From: Sulfurimonas sp. SAG-AH-194-I05
GTDB taxonomy: Bacteria; Campylobacterota; Campylobacteria; Campylobacterales; Sulfurimonadaceae
Length of the DNA stretch: 64,000 nucleotides
Reading direction: 5' to 3'
Assembly: GCF_029215955.1 (NCBI RefSeq)
Contig: NZ_JAEMVA010000005.1
Location: 1 to 64,000, forward strand
The notes under the pieces were generated by a model. It did no database searches. It was not told where the DNA came from and saw nothing but the letters and a program-made list of their open reading frames with translations. This document shows positions 7,819-17,174 of this stretch, piece by piece. The stretch's first letter is position 1. The number at the start of each line of letters is the position of its first letter. Position numbers and translations under genes: made by a program.

Positions 7819-7929
7819 ATATGTAACAAACAACTGTGTGTTTGTGAGCCGAAATTATAGACAAAATGGCTTATATTGTCAAGTATTTTTCGACTAAATT
7901 TTACAAATAAAAAAATACATTATAATTTC

Positions 7930-8415
7930 TTATTTATGCCCTATACTTTTACTTTCTAATACACCATGAATATTCATTTTATATGCCGCTCCAAACCCAA
8001 GAACTAGGCTTTTTTCTTGTGGTATAAGTTTTATCACTTTAAAGTCTTTCATTTCACGTAAAAAAGAAAGTGCCTCACCATAACGTGCATCAAAAAGTTT
8101 AAAAATCTTTTCTTCATCTTCTTCTCTTTCACATAGAGCACTAAAGTATAACCTCTTGCGTGCATAAATATGACCAGCAGTTGCTTCATCTTCTATAATA
8201 AGTACGTGTGCTTTTTTTGTTTCCGCCATGTTTGCATAATGTGGTAAATTTGAGCTTATACATACATAATAATTATTTTCTAAAGTAACAAAGGGTGCGT
8301 AACTACTTAAAGGTTCATTTGTTGTACTTGTTGTTGCTAGTGTTAAACTCAATTTATCAATGTCAAAAGTTTTAAAGGTTTGAATAACTTCTTCGTTCGT
8401 CAGTTGCTTGTGCAT
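7930..8415 (-). CDS. HugZ-like haem utilisation / PNPOx-fold protein
   Basis: About 161 residues from the ATG at 8415 (MHKQLTNEE), which has AGGA upstream; a longer frame from 8478 has a hydrophobic, unlikely leader. Split beta-barrel features are PLSSYAPFVTLENNYYVCIS, HVLIIEDEATAGHIYARKR and the C-terminal GFGAAYKMNIHG, which matches the tail of HugZ haem oxygenases of Helicobacter and Campylobacter. Likely role: haem binding or degradation for iron. It is shorter than H. pylori HugZ (about 250 residues), so activity is uncertain. Confidence 0.75.
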   Translation of the reverse strand: MHKQLTNEEVIQTFKTFDIDKLSLTLATTSTTNEPLSSYAPFVTLENNYYVCISSNLPHYANMAETKKAHVLIIEDEATAGHIYARKRLYFSALCEREEDEEKIFKLFDARYGEALSFLREMKDFKVIKLIPQEKSLVLGFGAAYKMNIHGVLESKSIGHK

Positions 8416-8480
8416 AACTATTCCTGTGTTTTTTATTATTATAACTAAAGTTTTCTCCAGTATAAACGATATAATCAATA

Positions 8481-10160
8481 ATGATAAACATTACAAGCAC
8501 ATCTAATCTTGGCATTTTTCTTCCTAGTAACAACAAGGCACTCGCTCAAGTGCTTTCAAGTGCTACGATTAAAGAGCTTGAAATACTTACTCAGGGTAAA
8601 GACTTAAAGTCTATTATGGGAAATATTTTAAAACAAAGTGGTAGTTCTGATTCAAAAGATAAGATGCTTTTAGATCTTATAAAAAAAAATCCTACGCTTA
8701 GCAATCTAGGTGAACCCACTAAAACTATTAAAGATTTACTTCATTCTATTAAAAAAGTACAACAGACTACACAATCTCTTAACCTTCAAAAAGCTATTCC
8801 AACAGAAGAGAAGCCAGATAATAAATCTTTTGAACTAACAAAGACTCTCCAAAACAAGGGAGAAGCAGACACAAAACTTCAAACACTTGAAAAAGTTCTA
8901 AAAACACTCACAACAGATATAAAAGAGATAAAAAATAATAATGGTTTAGATTTAAAACAAAAGTTCAAAAACTCTGGAGTTATCTTAGAATCTAAACTCG
9001 CAGATGTAAAAAACCCTCAAAATGAATTAAAAAGTACACTTATCGTTCTTGCCAATAAACTGCAAAAGAGTCCTTTAGCTCAAAGTAAAAATATTGTTAA
9101 TGAAGCCAAGTCTCTACTTAATACTGAAATTTTAAAATCTGCTACACCCCAAGACACAGTAGAAGCGCTAAAGGAGAGACCGAAACAACTTCAAGAAGTA
9201 GCAAATAAAGTAGAAACGCTTGTTTTAAAACTCAAAACTGCCATTAAAAGTGCAGATACTATTCATAGCCCTACTCTCTCACGTGCTATAGAAGTACTTG
9301 AACATAAAATTGAGCCAAGAGTATTAACTTCTGAAAACTTTAAGCTTACGCCAGTTAAAGAGGCACTTGAAGAAGTTTCTTTAGTGATGCGTAAAAGTTT
9401 TACCGTAGAATCAAAAGGAATTCTAGCGAGTTTAGAAAAAATATTTCAAAGTATAAAAACTATTGATGCAACAGTGGATGCTTTTTTAAAAGAGAAACTC
9501 CCTCAAGAAATTTCAAAGCTCACAGAAACTATAAAACATGTCATTACTAAAGATGATGTACTTTATGATAAAGACACAAAGCATATTTTAAACAAACTTC
9601 AAACGCTACAAACAGCTCAAAAAATACACCCACATAATAATGTTAAAGAAATTCTAACAAATGATTTAAAAGCTGTTCTTATGAAAACAAGCGAGGAACT
9701 TCAGAAAAATCCACATGTAAACCAAAATGAAGTACTTAAAAATATAGAAAAACTCTCTCTTCAAATAGACCATTATCAACTTGTATCGCAACTCTCAAAT
9801 GGAGCTGCAATGTACCTTCCTTTTTCTTGGGACATGATGGATGAGGGAAGTATCCACATGCAAAAAAGTGAAGACGATACGTTTAACGTTGCTATTAATT
9901 TAAAACTTAAAGAATACGGTGAACTGAGTGTTACACTTTCTTTGTATGAAAAAAATCAGGTAAACATTCATATTTACTCTGCAAATAAAGAGTTAAAAGA
10001 GATAGTCAAACAAAACATTGCATCCTTACGTTCAGGACTCATTGATGCTCAAATTACGCCTAGAGAAATTCGTATTTCTGAACCAAAATCAAAACTACAA
10101 CATCTTCACTATCAAGCAAATGATGACACTTTAGACATGGGTTTTGAGGTAAAAGCATGA
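8481..10160 (+). CDS. FliK-like flagellar hook-length control protein
   Basis: 559 residues. About the first 420 are lysine- and glutamine-rich, helical and low-complexity. The C-terminal 110 (LPFSWDMMDEGSIHMQ..., LKEYGELSVTLSLYEKNQVNIHIYSANKELKEIVKQNI) follow the pattern of the FliK C-terminal domain, which meets FlhB to switch export from hook to filament. A disordered ruler plus compact C-domain is the FliK layout. The stop overlaps the FlhX start, and a specificity-switch partner next door supports the call. Confidence 0.65.
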   Translation: MINITSTSNLGIFLPSNNKALAQVLSSATIKELEILTQGKDLKSIMGNILKQSGSSDSKDKMLLDLIKKNPTLSNLGEPTKTIKDLLHSIKKVQQTTQSLNLQKAIPTEEKPDNKSFELTKTLQNKGEADTKLQTLEKVLKTLTTDIKEIKNNNGLDLKQKFKNSGVILESKLADVKNPQNELKSTLIVLANKLQKSPLAQSKNIVNEAKSLLNTEILKSATPQDTVEALKERPKQLQEVANKVETLVLKLKTAIKSADTIHSPTLSRAIEVLEHKIEPRVLTSENFKLTPVKEALEEVSLVMRKSFTVESKGILASLEKIFQSIKTIDATVDAFLKEKLPQEISKLTETIKHVITKDDVLYDKDTKHILNKLQTLQTAQKIHPHNNVKEILTNDLKAVLMKTSEELQKNPHVNQNEVLKNIEKLSLQIDHYQLVSQLSNGAAMYLPFSWDMMDEGSIHMQKSEDDTFNVAINLKLKEYGELSVTLSLYEKNQVNIHIYSANKELKEIVKQNIASLRSGLIDAQITPREIRISEPKSKLQHLHYQANDDTLDMGFEVKA

Positions 10161-10408
10161 AGCAAAAAGCAGCAGCTCTACGTTACGATGTAAAACAAGA
10201 AAATGCACCACGACTCTTAGCGCGTGGAGAAGGTAAAGCAGCAGAAAATATTATAAAAATTGCAGAGCTCCATAACCTACCTATCCAAAAGGACGAAGAC
10301 CTTATGGAGTTGCTATCAAAAGTAGAAATAGATAAAGAAGTACCTGACAACCTTTATAAGGCAGTAGCAGAAGTGTTTAGTTTTATTTATAAAAATACGA
10401 GAAAGTAA
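10157..10408 (+). CDS. flhX: FlhX: stand-alone FlhB C-terminal-domain homologue
   Basis: 83 residues that align with the cytoplasmic end of FlhB only: APRLLARGEGKAAENIIKIA, then LHNLPIQKDEDLMELLSKVE and VPDNLYKAVAEVFSFIY. It lacks the transmembrane part and the NPTH autocleavage site. In Helicobacter the FlhX protein can replace the cleaved FlhB C-terminal fragment in flagellar export. A 4-nt overlap (ATGA) couples it to the FliK-like gene. The full FlhB is at 55189-56238. Confidence 0.85.
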   Translation: MKQKAAALRYDVKQENAPRLLARGEGKAAENIIKIAELHNLPIQKDEDLMELLSKVEIDKEVPDNLYKAVAEVFSFIYKNTRK

Positions 10409-10427
10409 AGGAAGGTATACTCTTTCT

Positions 10428-13145
10428 TTATTTTAGCATTCCCCAATGTTTTCCTATGTTCATGCTTGCTTTAAGTGGAATGTTTAATTCCATTATATTT
10501 TCCATAATCTCTTTAAAACGATTACCTAAACGCTCAGCTTCCTCTTCATTTACTTCAAAAATAAGTTCATCATGAATTTGTAAAAGCATTTTTGCATTGA
10601 GGTTTTCATCTTGAATTACCTGCGCTATTTTATTCATAGAAAGCTTGATGAGATCACTTGCACTTCCTTGAAAAAGTGAATTAACAGACTCTCTCTCGTA
10701 CGCTGCTCTAAACATAGGCGTTGCATTTTCATAGTCAAAATAACGTCTACGTTGTAGCAGTGTCTCTATATAACCATACTCTTTAGAAGCATCAACTATA
10801 CTTCTAAAGTACGTTTTAACTGTTGGAAAGCTTTCAAAATAACGTTCTATAATTCCTTTTGCTTCTTTGCTTGTTATACCTAGTGTATCTGAGAGTTTTT
10901 TAGGTCCCATTCCATAAAGAAGTCCAAAGTTTACAGTTTTCGCAACTCCTCTTTTAGAAGGAGCTTCTTCTTCACCGAACAGTGCTATAGCTGTTTGCAT
11001 GTGGATATCTTTATCGCTTCTAAAGGCATCAAGTAAAATAGCATCTTGTGAAAAATGTGCAAGAAGTCGCAATTCTATTTGAGAATAATCTATGCCTATT
11101 AAAGTCTTTCCTTCTTCTGCTACAAAAGCTTCTCTTATTTTGAGTCCTAAAGCACTTCGAGCTGGAATGTTTTGTAGGTTAGGGTTCTTTGAACTTAGTC
11201 TTCCCGTGGCAGTTCCAGTTTGTACAAAAGAGGTGTGAATTCTACTTTTAGCATCTTCACGACCTAGCTTTAAAAGTGGTTCTATATAAGTAGAGTAAAG
11301 TTTATACACTTCACGGTATTCTAAAAGTAATGGAACAATCGCATGTTTTTCTTTGAGTGAAGAAAGCACTGCTTCATTTGTAGAGTAGCCCGTCTTAGTT
11401 TTTTTACCAACAGGAAGTCCTAAGTGCTCAAAAAGAATAACACCTAGCTGTTTTGTAGAGTTAATGTTAAATTCACTCTCCGCTAAGGTATGAATGTTTT
11501 GAGTAAGACCTTCTAATGTCGTTTTTACTTCTCCTAAAAACTTCTCTAAAAAGGCAGTATCTATTTTAATACCATCCTTTTCCATCCCTAAAAGTGTTTT
11601 AATAAAAGGTATTTCCACATGCTGTGACTCATGTATTAAATGCTTTGCACTTTGCAGTTCTAATTTTTGGTTTAAAAGATGAAAAAGTTTAAGTGTTATA
11701 AACGCATCTTCAGCAGCATAACCACATGCAGACTCTAAATCAACATCTGCAAATGTTTCGCCTTTTTTCACAGTGTCCTTAAAGGCAACCATAGTATGAC
11801 CTAAAAGTTTATCTGCTAGTTTGTTCATAGCTAAACCACTTTCAGGGTTTACGAGCCATGCTAAAATGATACTATCGGCATATACTTCAAGTGTATCGTC
11901 TTGTAAAAATCTACTCACAAAATGAAGGTCAAACTTTATGTTATGCCCAACTACTTTTGACTTAAAAATTGTACGCATTGCAGTCTTCACAGCATCTATA
12001 CTTATTTGAGAAGGAACACCTAAATAAAAGTGAGTAAAAGGAACATAGTACGCTTCTTTTTCATGTATACAAAAACTAAAACCTACAAGCTTATCTTTTT
12101 CATAGTCTAAACCTGTTGTTTCTGTATCAAAAGCGACTATAGTATCTTCTTTTAAGGTTGATAAAACACGGGTTAATTCTTTTTCATCGGTTAGAAGTGT
12201 TGCTTTAAAGTCAAGTTTATTCGATTCTTCTTTTATTTCCACATGCTTCAACTGTGTACTTGTTTGTGTATCGTCGCCTAGTAAGTTTTTTGCACGAAGC
12301 ATTCGTAAGATTGCATTTTGTTCGTACTTCACAAGCTCATCATAAATGTTTAAAAATGGTTGTTCAACATCCATTTTATACGCTTCAAAATCAAGAGCAT
12401 CGAGTACATCAGGTTTTAAAGTAACGAGTTCTTTAGACATATATGCTTGTTCTTTTGAAGCGATGAGCTTCTTTTGGTTTGCACCTTTAATGAGACCAAG
12501 GTTAGCATAAATGCTATCGAGGTCACCAAATTCTTTGAGAAGTTTTTCAGCTCCAACTTTTCCTATTCCCTTAACACCCGGGACATTGTCGGCACTGTCT
12601 CCTAAAATAGACTGGTAATCAGTAAACTGCTTTGGTGTTACCCCATACTTCTCAAAACAAGCATCTTCATCCATGGACTTACGCTTAATAGCGTCTATTA
12701 CAACTACTTTTCCATCATCTATAAGCTGGTATAAATCTTTGTCATGAGAAACTACACGAACGGTATACCCTTTTTCTTTTGCTAAATGTACAACCGTTGC
12801 TATCATGTCATCAGCTTCAAAGCCTTCCATACCTAAGGTTTTATAGCCCATTTTATCAATCCACTCTATCGCTACTGGTAACTGCATAATGAGTTCAGGT
12901 GGTGGAGTTGAACGGTTTGCCTTATAGTTTGGGTCTATCTCATTTCTAAAAGTAGGTCCCTTTGTATCTATGGCGAAAATTATATAATCACTATCATGGT
13001 CTTTTTGTAAACTCGATATAAAGTTTGTAAAACCTGTTAAAAGTCCCGTGGGAAAACCTTCTGCATTTTTTAAATGTTGCGGAAGTGCATAAAAACTACG
13101 AAAGAAAAATCCAAATGTATCTATTACTGTAACTACTTTACTCAA
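10428..13145 (-). CDS. polA: DNA polymerase I
   Basis: 905 residues with all three domains. The 5' nuclease is at about 1-290 (GFEADDMIATVV, GIGKVGAEKLL). The 3'-5' exonuclease is at about 315-490 and keeps its D-x-E (VAFDTETTG). The polymerase has motif A IGIDYSQIELRLLAH, motif B RGVAKTVNFGLLYGMG and motif C QIHDELIFEV. It repairs gaps and removes Okazaki primers. The TTG start at 13145 has AAGGAAAG upstream. It follows the HDOD gene by 12 nt and so may be the last gene of the signalling operon's transcript. Confidence 0.97.
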   Translation of the reverse strand: MSKVVTVIDTFGFFFRSFYALPQHLKNAEGFPTGLLTGFTNFISSLQKDHDSDYIIFAIDTKGPTFRNEIDPNYKANRSTPPPELIMQLPVAIEWIDKMGYKTLGMEGFEADDMIATVVHLAKEKGYTVRVVSHDKDLYQLIDDGKVVVIDAIKRKSMDEDACFEKYGVTPKQFTDYQSILGDSADNVPGVKGIGKVGAEKLLKEFGDLDSIYANLGLIKGANQKKLIASKEQAYMSKELVTLKPDVLDALDFEAYKMDVEQPFLNIYDELVKYEQNAILRMLRAKNLLGDDTQTSTQLKHVEIKEESNKLDFKATLLTDEKELTRVLSTLKEDTIVAFDTETTGLDYEKDKLVGFSFCIHEKEAYYVPFTHFYLGVPSQISIDAVKTAMRTIFKSKVVGHNIKFDLHFVSRFLQDDTLEVYADSIILAWLVNPESGLAMNKLADKLLGHTMVAFKDTVKKGETFADVDLESACGYAAEDAFITLKLFHLLNQKLELQSAKHLIHESQHVEIPFIKTLLGMEKDGIKIDTAFLEKFLGEVKTTLEGLTQNIHTLAESEFNINSTKQLGVILFEHLGLPVGKKTKTGYSTNEAVLSSLKEKHAIVPLLLEYREVYKLYSTYIEPLLKLGREDAKSRIHTSFVQTGTATGRLSSKNPNLQNIPARSALGLKIREAFVAEEGKTLIGIDYSQIELRLLAHFSQDAILLDAFRSDKDIHMQTAIALFGEEEAPSKRGVAKTVNFGLLYGMGPKKLSDTLGITSKEAKGIIERYFESFPTVKTYFRSIVDASKEYGYIETLLQRRRYFDYENATPMFRAAYERESVNSLFQGSASDLIKLSMNKIAQVIQDENLNAKMLLQIHDELIFEVNEEEAERLGNRFKEIMENIMELNIPLKASMNIGKHWGMLK

Positions 13146-13157
13146 TCTCTTCTTTCC

Positions 13158-13967
13158 TTATATTTCATCTAACATTGCGTCAACAACATCTTCTAATAAT
13201 TCATGGTTATATCCAGCGTCATGTGCTTTTTTCAAGCCTATATTAATAGCAACTTCTGAAAATGGTTTATTTATGGGAGCAATTGCTTTTACTATATTTA
13301 AAGCCATTGAATACTCTTTAATTTCCACTGGAGCATTAGCAGGATCATCTGCATATTGTATAATATCTACAAATTCACTATCAAATTTCCAGTATTTAAA
13401 TATCATAGAAGAAACCTCTGAAGAAGTATACCCTATATAAGACTTTTCGACCTGCGCTACATTATTTGTAAGTTCTAGCTCAGACGCAAATGAGATTCCT
13501 TCATCATCTTCTATGATTTCACTGGCAATTAAAATTTTTCCTGTTTCTTGTAAAAAAGCTGCAAGGTAAAGCTTTTGTGCTTTTTTCTTATCTATTTGTT
13601 TATACCATCGTAAAAGTAACGTAGCTTGAAGTTCAGAAATTTCTGCAAATCTATCAGATGTTATTCCATACGGTTGCATATCAATACTTAAAAGCTTTCT
13701 TATTGCATTTGAAAGTGCAATAGAACGTGTCATATTCATACCAAAAAGAGAAACTGCTTGTGCAGGGTTATGAATCTCTTTAGAAAAACCATAGAGTGGA
13801 GAGTTAGCAGCCTTAAGCAAGTTCGCTATAATCATTGGGTCACCCTCCACTGCTTTTGCCATATCCATAATCGTAGATTCTTCATCCGCATATACTTTAT
13901 TGACATCTATAATTGTTTGAGAGAGAGGGGGAAGAGAATTTACACTATCTGCAATTGAATTTTTCAA
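13158..13967 (-). CDS. HDOD-domain signalling protein
   Basis: 269 residues forming a single HDOD domain: LPPLSQTIIDVNKVYADEEST, then GDPMIIANLLKAANSPLYGFSKEI and VSLFGMNMTRSIALS. It lacks the metal-binding HD pair, as is usual for HDOD proteins, which act as non-enzymatic adaptors in motility and c-di-GMP pathways. TTG start at 13967 with AAAGG upstream. It lies 40 nt beyond the end of the shifted frame of the preceding unknown gene and appears to belong to the SiaABC-like operon. Confidence 0.88.
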   Translation of the reverse strand: MKNSIADSVNSLPPLSQTIIDVNKVYADEESTIMDMAKAVEGDPMIIANLLKAANSPLYGFSKEIHNPAQAVSLFGMNMTRSIALSNAIRKLLSIDMQPYGITSDRFAEISELQATLLLRWYKQIDKKKAQKLYLAAFLQETGKILIASEIIEDDEGISFASELELTNNVAQVEKSYIGYTSSEVSSMIFKYWKFDSEFVDIIQYADDPANAPVEIKEYSMALNIVKAIAPINKPFSEVAINIGLKKAHDAGYNHELLEDVVDAMLDEI

Positions 13968-14007
13968 AATAAACCTTTGTTTTTTTGTTTTTTATTATAG
14001 CACTTAC

Positions 14008-14110
14008 TTAAAGAAGCTTCGTTCTCGCCATTAAAACCTTTACTATTGAAGCGATAATAGGGTCCATTTGTGCATTTTTAGAGTTTATATTTAAATTTTG
14101 GGCTTTAATA
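14008..14110 (-). other. Shifted open frame continuing past an A9 tract
   Basis: Beyond the TGA of the 483-residue gene, the frame one base off stays open for about 34 codons to TAA at 14008-14010 (DIKAQNLNINSKNAQ ... VKVLMARTKLL). It connects to the upstream gene if the A9 run at 14125-14133 loses one base. The composition is protein-like. It is either the natural C-terminus reached by slippage or a leftover of a frameshift. Confidence 0.5.
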
Positions 14111-15562
14111 TCACTTATAAATTGTTTTTTTTTGATTTGTGTGATAATCGACTTCAGAGTATGTTGTCATATTTGATTCTTTTATTACTTTTAAACTCGT
14201 TTTAGCCTCTAGTAAAATTACTTTTATGTTTTTTATTTTATGCTCTGCCATTCGCATTATTTTTTGTTGTGCAAAATATTCTGTAGAGTTAAGACTTGTT
14301 TTCTCTAAATAATCTAACTTTGACTCTATTTCTAAATATTTCCCTTTAAGCGTGTCATATTCTTTTTTTGCTTTAGCGAATCGCAACTCTTGCTTATCTC
14401 TTTCTGGCTTAATAAAAGATAGTTTTTTTTCTAATGCATCAAGTTTCATATTCGTATCTACGAGTTTAGCTTGGTATGTCTTTTGTCTTGTTTTTGTATT
14501 CATCCATAAATTACAAATTCCTATGAGACTCGAGTTATTCCATTGTTGTCCATCTTCTGTTTCGAGAGAGGGAATTTTATACTTTTTATTATCGATTAAA
14601 ATAATATTCCCATTGTAAAATGAAAGGAACTTGTTTGCATTCACATCTTTATCATAAATGCATTCTATAAGTCTTACTGCCATTATTTCATGGATTTTGT
14701 GAAAATGTAGACGCATTATGTAACCTGACATCCCAAATAAATAATCTTTTTCAAAAGAAACATAGTTGGTTAATTCTTTTGCTATGCCACTATGGATTAC
14801 TTTTAAAGCATTTTCTTCATAATATTTATTAGTGATTACTCTAAAATCAAGCGTATCAAGAAAAATACCGTCCATACTTGTTTCTAAGAAGGTATCAATC
14901 AAGGATTCTTCTTTGTTAAAAATAGTAGTATACGCTTCTTCTATTTCTTTCTTAGAATAACCATTAAATCTATTTTGCTCCCCTTTTCTTGGTTCAATTG
15001 TTTGTACTGCAACTTCTTTTTCAACTTCTAATATTTTATTTTTTTGAAAAATTTTTACTATATACTTTCTCTTAAGCTGAACAACTATATCTCTCTCACC
15101 TAAGTCTAGAGCGATTCTAATCGAATGCTTTATAAGTTCTTTTGCATTAATAGATTCTTGCGTATCACCAATTTCTTGATTGATTTCTCTTCTAATTTTT
15201 CCAAGTATTGCAATTTGGTCATTTTGTTCTTGATAAGGATATTTAATATGCTTTCTATTACTATTGATTATTTTTATAATATTTTTTAAGTGTTTAGAGT
15301 TTTGTGGTTGTACGGAGTAAGGAAATATTTTAAATCTAATGCCACTTTCTTCTTTATACCTAAAAACCACTTTACCAATAGGTTCAAAAAAGTCTTTAAA
15401 AGCTTCTTTTACTTCACTTATTTCTTTATTAAACTCAGTAGAAGTATATTTCGTTTCAATAAACGCAAAAAATTGAATATTATATAAAGGTGTCCATTCA
15501 AAACTAAGAGATGGTTTTAAATATGTAGTTTTTAAATATCTTTTGACATCTAAATAAATCAT
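14111..15562 (-). CDS. Unrecognised 483-residue coiled-coil protein of the Sia-like operon
   Basis: I do not recognise a family. Visible parts: an N-terminal alpha/beta stretch (about 1-110), a middle region (about 115-200) with LDLGERDIVVQLKRKY, a segment NGYSKKEIEEAYTTIF and FLETSMDGIFLDTLDF, and a charged coiled coil at about 370-460 (LDALEKKLSFIK, KYLEIESKLDYLEK). No signal peptide or membrane helix. The start lies 4 nt after the second SiaC gene. It ends (QKKTIYK) just after an A9 run, and the alternative frame extends it to 14008. Probably a cytoplasmic partner of SiaC or an effector; inference from context only. Confidence 0.8.
   Translation of the reverse strand: MIYLDVKRYLKTTYLKPSLSFEWTPLYNIQFFAFIETKYTSTEFNKEISEVKEAFKDFFEPIGKVVFRYKEESGIRFKIFPYSVQPQNSKHLKNIIKIINSNRKHIKYPYQEQNDQIAILGKIRREINQEIGDTQESINAKELIKHSIRIALDLGERDIVVQLKRKYIVKIFQKNKILEVEKEVAVQTIEPRKGEQNRFNGYSKKEIEEAYTTIFNKEESLIDTFLETSMDGIFLDTLDFRVITNKYYEENALKVIHSGIAKELTNYVSFEKDYLFGMSGYIMRLHFHKIHEIMAVRLIECIYDKDVNANKFLSFYNGNIILIDNKKYKIPSLETEDGQQWNNSSLIGICNLWMNTKTRQKTYQAKLVDTNMKLDALEKKLSFIKPERDKQELRFAKAKKEYDTLKGKYLEIESKLDYLEKTSLNSTEYFAQQKIMRMAEHKIKNIKVILLEAKTSLKVIKESNMTTYSEVDYHTNQKKTIYK
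14125..14133. repeat. A9/T9 homopolymer at a frame boundary
   Basis: Nine consecutive T on the plus strand (A on the coding strand) lie eight codons before the end of the 483-residue gene. Runs of this length in Campylobacterota slip during replication or transcription. Here one fewer A would extend the protein by about 34 residues. Confidence 0.85.
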
Positions 15563-15566
15563 GTAC

Positions 15567-15941
15567 TTACTTTTGTATGAGTTTAATAGTTAAATCTGAA
15601 AAATCTTCTATAAAATCTTCTCCAGCTTCTTGGGCACTATCATTTTCTTCATCATAAATCCAATGTACAACAATACTATGTTCATCTTTTGCTTCGTCAA
15701 GTAAATCGAAAAAATCAAAGAAAAGTTTTGCACTGCTTGAATTAAAATAAACAAGTTCTAAATTTACTACTGTTTCCTCAGGAGTACTTCCATCAAAATA
15801 GTCTTCCAGCCATTTCATAATAGGTGTATAAAATTCAAATGTATTTTCAGGATAGGATTTTCCAACAAAAGAAATAATTCCATTAACCTGAAGGTTAATT
15901 TCGGGTGTATATGCAGTTGCATCTAAATGTAAATCTTTCAA
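15567..15941 (-). CDS. SiaC-family regulatory phosphoprotein (DUF1987), copy 2
   Basis: 124 residues, TTG start with AAGGAA. Family marks are TPEINLQVNG, GKSYPENTFEFY, FNSSSAKLFFDFFDLL and VHWIYDEEND. In the Pseudomonas Sia system SiaC is phosphorylated on a threonine by SiaB and dephosphorylated by SiaA, and the unphosphorylated form activates a c-di-GMP enzyme. At the equivalent place this copy has NSSS (67-70), so the acceptor would be serine. It is a diverged paralogue of the gene at 17175. Confidence 0.9.
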   Translation of the reverse strand: MKDLHLDATAYTPEINLQVNGIISFVGKSYPENTFEFYTPIMKWLEDYFDGSTPEETVVNLELVYFNSSSAKLFFDFFDLLDEAKDEHSIVVHWIYDEENDSAQEAGEDFIEDFSDLTIKLIQK

Positions 15942-16364
15942 TTAAAATTCCTTCTCATATGCGTCTAAAACACCCATAAAATTAGCATCAAATATATAAC
16001 TAATATTATCATACATATCTTCAGACATTAAATCATACCTAAACATACTCTTTACAACTGACTTTCTAAAATTAATACAAATTGCGAATAATTCAGAAGT
16101 TGTTATGCCACTCTCTTTTAAAAAAGCTATTAATTTAACCATAATTGGGCAGTTTCCTATCTCTTGTGAACCATCAATAACACCTATAAAGTAGTTTAAA
16201 ACTGGGTGTGCATATGTTACTTGAAACATATCTAATTCTATGTTATGCTTAAAAAGAATGTCATGAACTAAGGGGTGTGATGTCCATGTAGTGATTATAA
16301 AATCTCTTGATTTATTTAAAATATAAAGATTTTCTTTTATTTCTTCGATTTTTTTGTTGTCCAT
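15942..16364 (-). CDS. Helical sensor-like protein of the Sia operon, unknown
   Basis: 140 residues, predicted mostly helical, no membrane segment. Sequence features (FIITTWTSHPLVHDILFKHNI, HPVLNYFIGVIDGSQEIGNCP, AICINFRKSVVKSMF) recall the N-terminal helical input modules found before GGDEF domains in Campylobacterota; here it stands alone. It directly abuts the second SiaC gene (stop and TTG adjacent) and follows HD-GYP by 16 nt. It may be an input or adaptor subunit. Confidence 0.75.
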   Translation of the reverse strand: MDNKKIEEIKENLYILNKSRDFIITTWTSHPLVHDILFKHNIELDMFQVTYAHPVLNYFIGVIDGSQEIGNCPIMVKLIAFLKESGITTSELFAICINFRKSVVKSMFRYDLMSEDMYDNISYIFDANFMGVLDAYEKEF

Positions 16365-16380
16365 AATTGTTCTATGCCTT

Positions 16381-17169
16381 TTAAGCGATGTCTTTCATCG
16401 TATCGCGAATTACTAAAAATTCATCTAAGTTATCAAAAAATATATCTATAAGTTGCGGATCAAAATGCTCGCCTCTTTCTTCTTTAAACATTTTAAAAAT
16501 TCTTTCATCATCCCATGCAGGTTTATAAACTCTTGCACTTCCTAAGGCGTCAAATACATCTGCTAAGGCTGTTATGCGTCCATAAATGTGAATCTCTTCA
16601 CCAGCTAATTGATTTGGGTACCCTTTTCCATTCCATTTTTCATGATGCTCATACGCTACTGTTGCAGCCATCTTTAAAAGTGGTCTTGTTGAAGACTGAA
16701 GCATATCGTACCCAAGCTGTGCATGGGTATCCATAATTTTTCTTTCTTCTTCGTTAAATCGTCCCGGTTTGTTTAAAACAGCATCAGGAATAGCAACTTT
16801 ACCAATATCATGCATCGGCGAAGCTTGTTTAAGCATTTCACACTCTTTCGCAGGTAAGCCAATATATTTTGCAAAAAGGTAGGTATACTCAGCCACTCGT
16901 CTTACATGGTTACCCGTTTCTTTTGAGCGACTCTCAGCAATCGATCCCATAGTGAAAACAACTTCTCTTTGTGTTTCTTCTATCTCTTTTTGTAGTTTTT
17001 CAACCTCTTCAAACTGTACTTGAAGTTCATCATATTCTTTACGTTGTTGGCGGTCACTACGATCCATAATTTTTTGACTTCGTTTTAAATCTTTTGTTAA
17101 TTTATCTATTGTACTTATAAATGATTCTTTTAAGGTACTTAAATCATCTAATAATTTATCATCTGACAT
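16381..17169 (-). CDS. HD-GYP c-di-GMP phosphodiesterase with coiled-coil N-terminus
   Basis: 262 residues. Residues 1-70 form a charged coiled coil (LQVQFEEVEKLQKEIEETQRE). The HD-GYP domain is complete: HxxR at 88-91, HDIGK at 120-124, HHEKWNGKGYP from 175 (GYP at 183-185) and ITALADVFDAL. Such enzymes hydrolyse c-di-GMP to GMP. There is no receiver domain, so control must come from a partner; the flanking SiaC genes suggest SiaC binds the coiled coil, as it binds the helical stalk of the cyclase SiaD. That control is inference. Confidence 0.92.
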   Translation of the reverse strand: MSDDKLLDDLSTLKESFISTIDKLTKDLKRSQKIMDRSDRQQRKEYDELQVQFEEVEKLQKEIEETQREVVFTMGSIAESRSKETGNHVRRVAEYTYLFAKYIGLPAKECEMLKQASPMHDIGKVAIPDAVLNKPGRFNEEERKIMDTHAQLGYDMLQSSTRPLLKMAATVAYEHHEKWNGKGYPNQLAGEEIHIYGRITALADVFDALGSARVYKPAWDDERIFKMFKEERGEHFDPQLIDIFFDNLDEFLVIRDTMKDIA

Positions 17170-17174
17170 ATATA

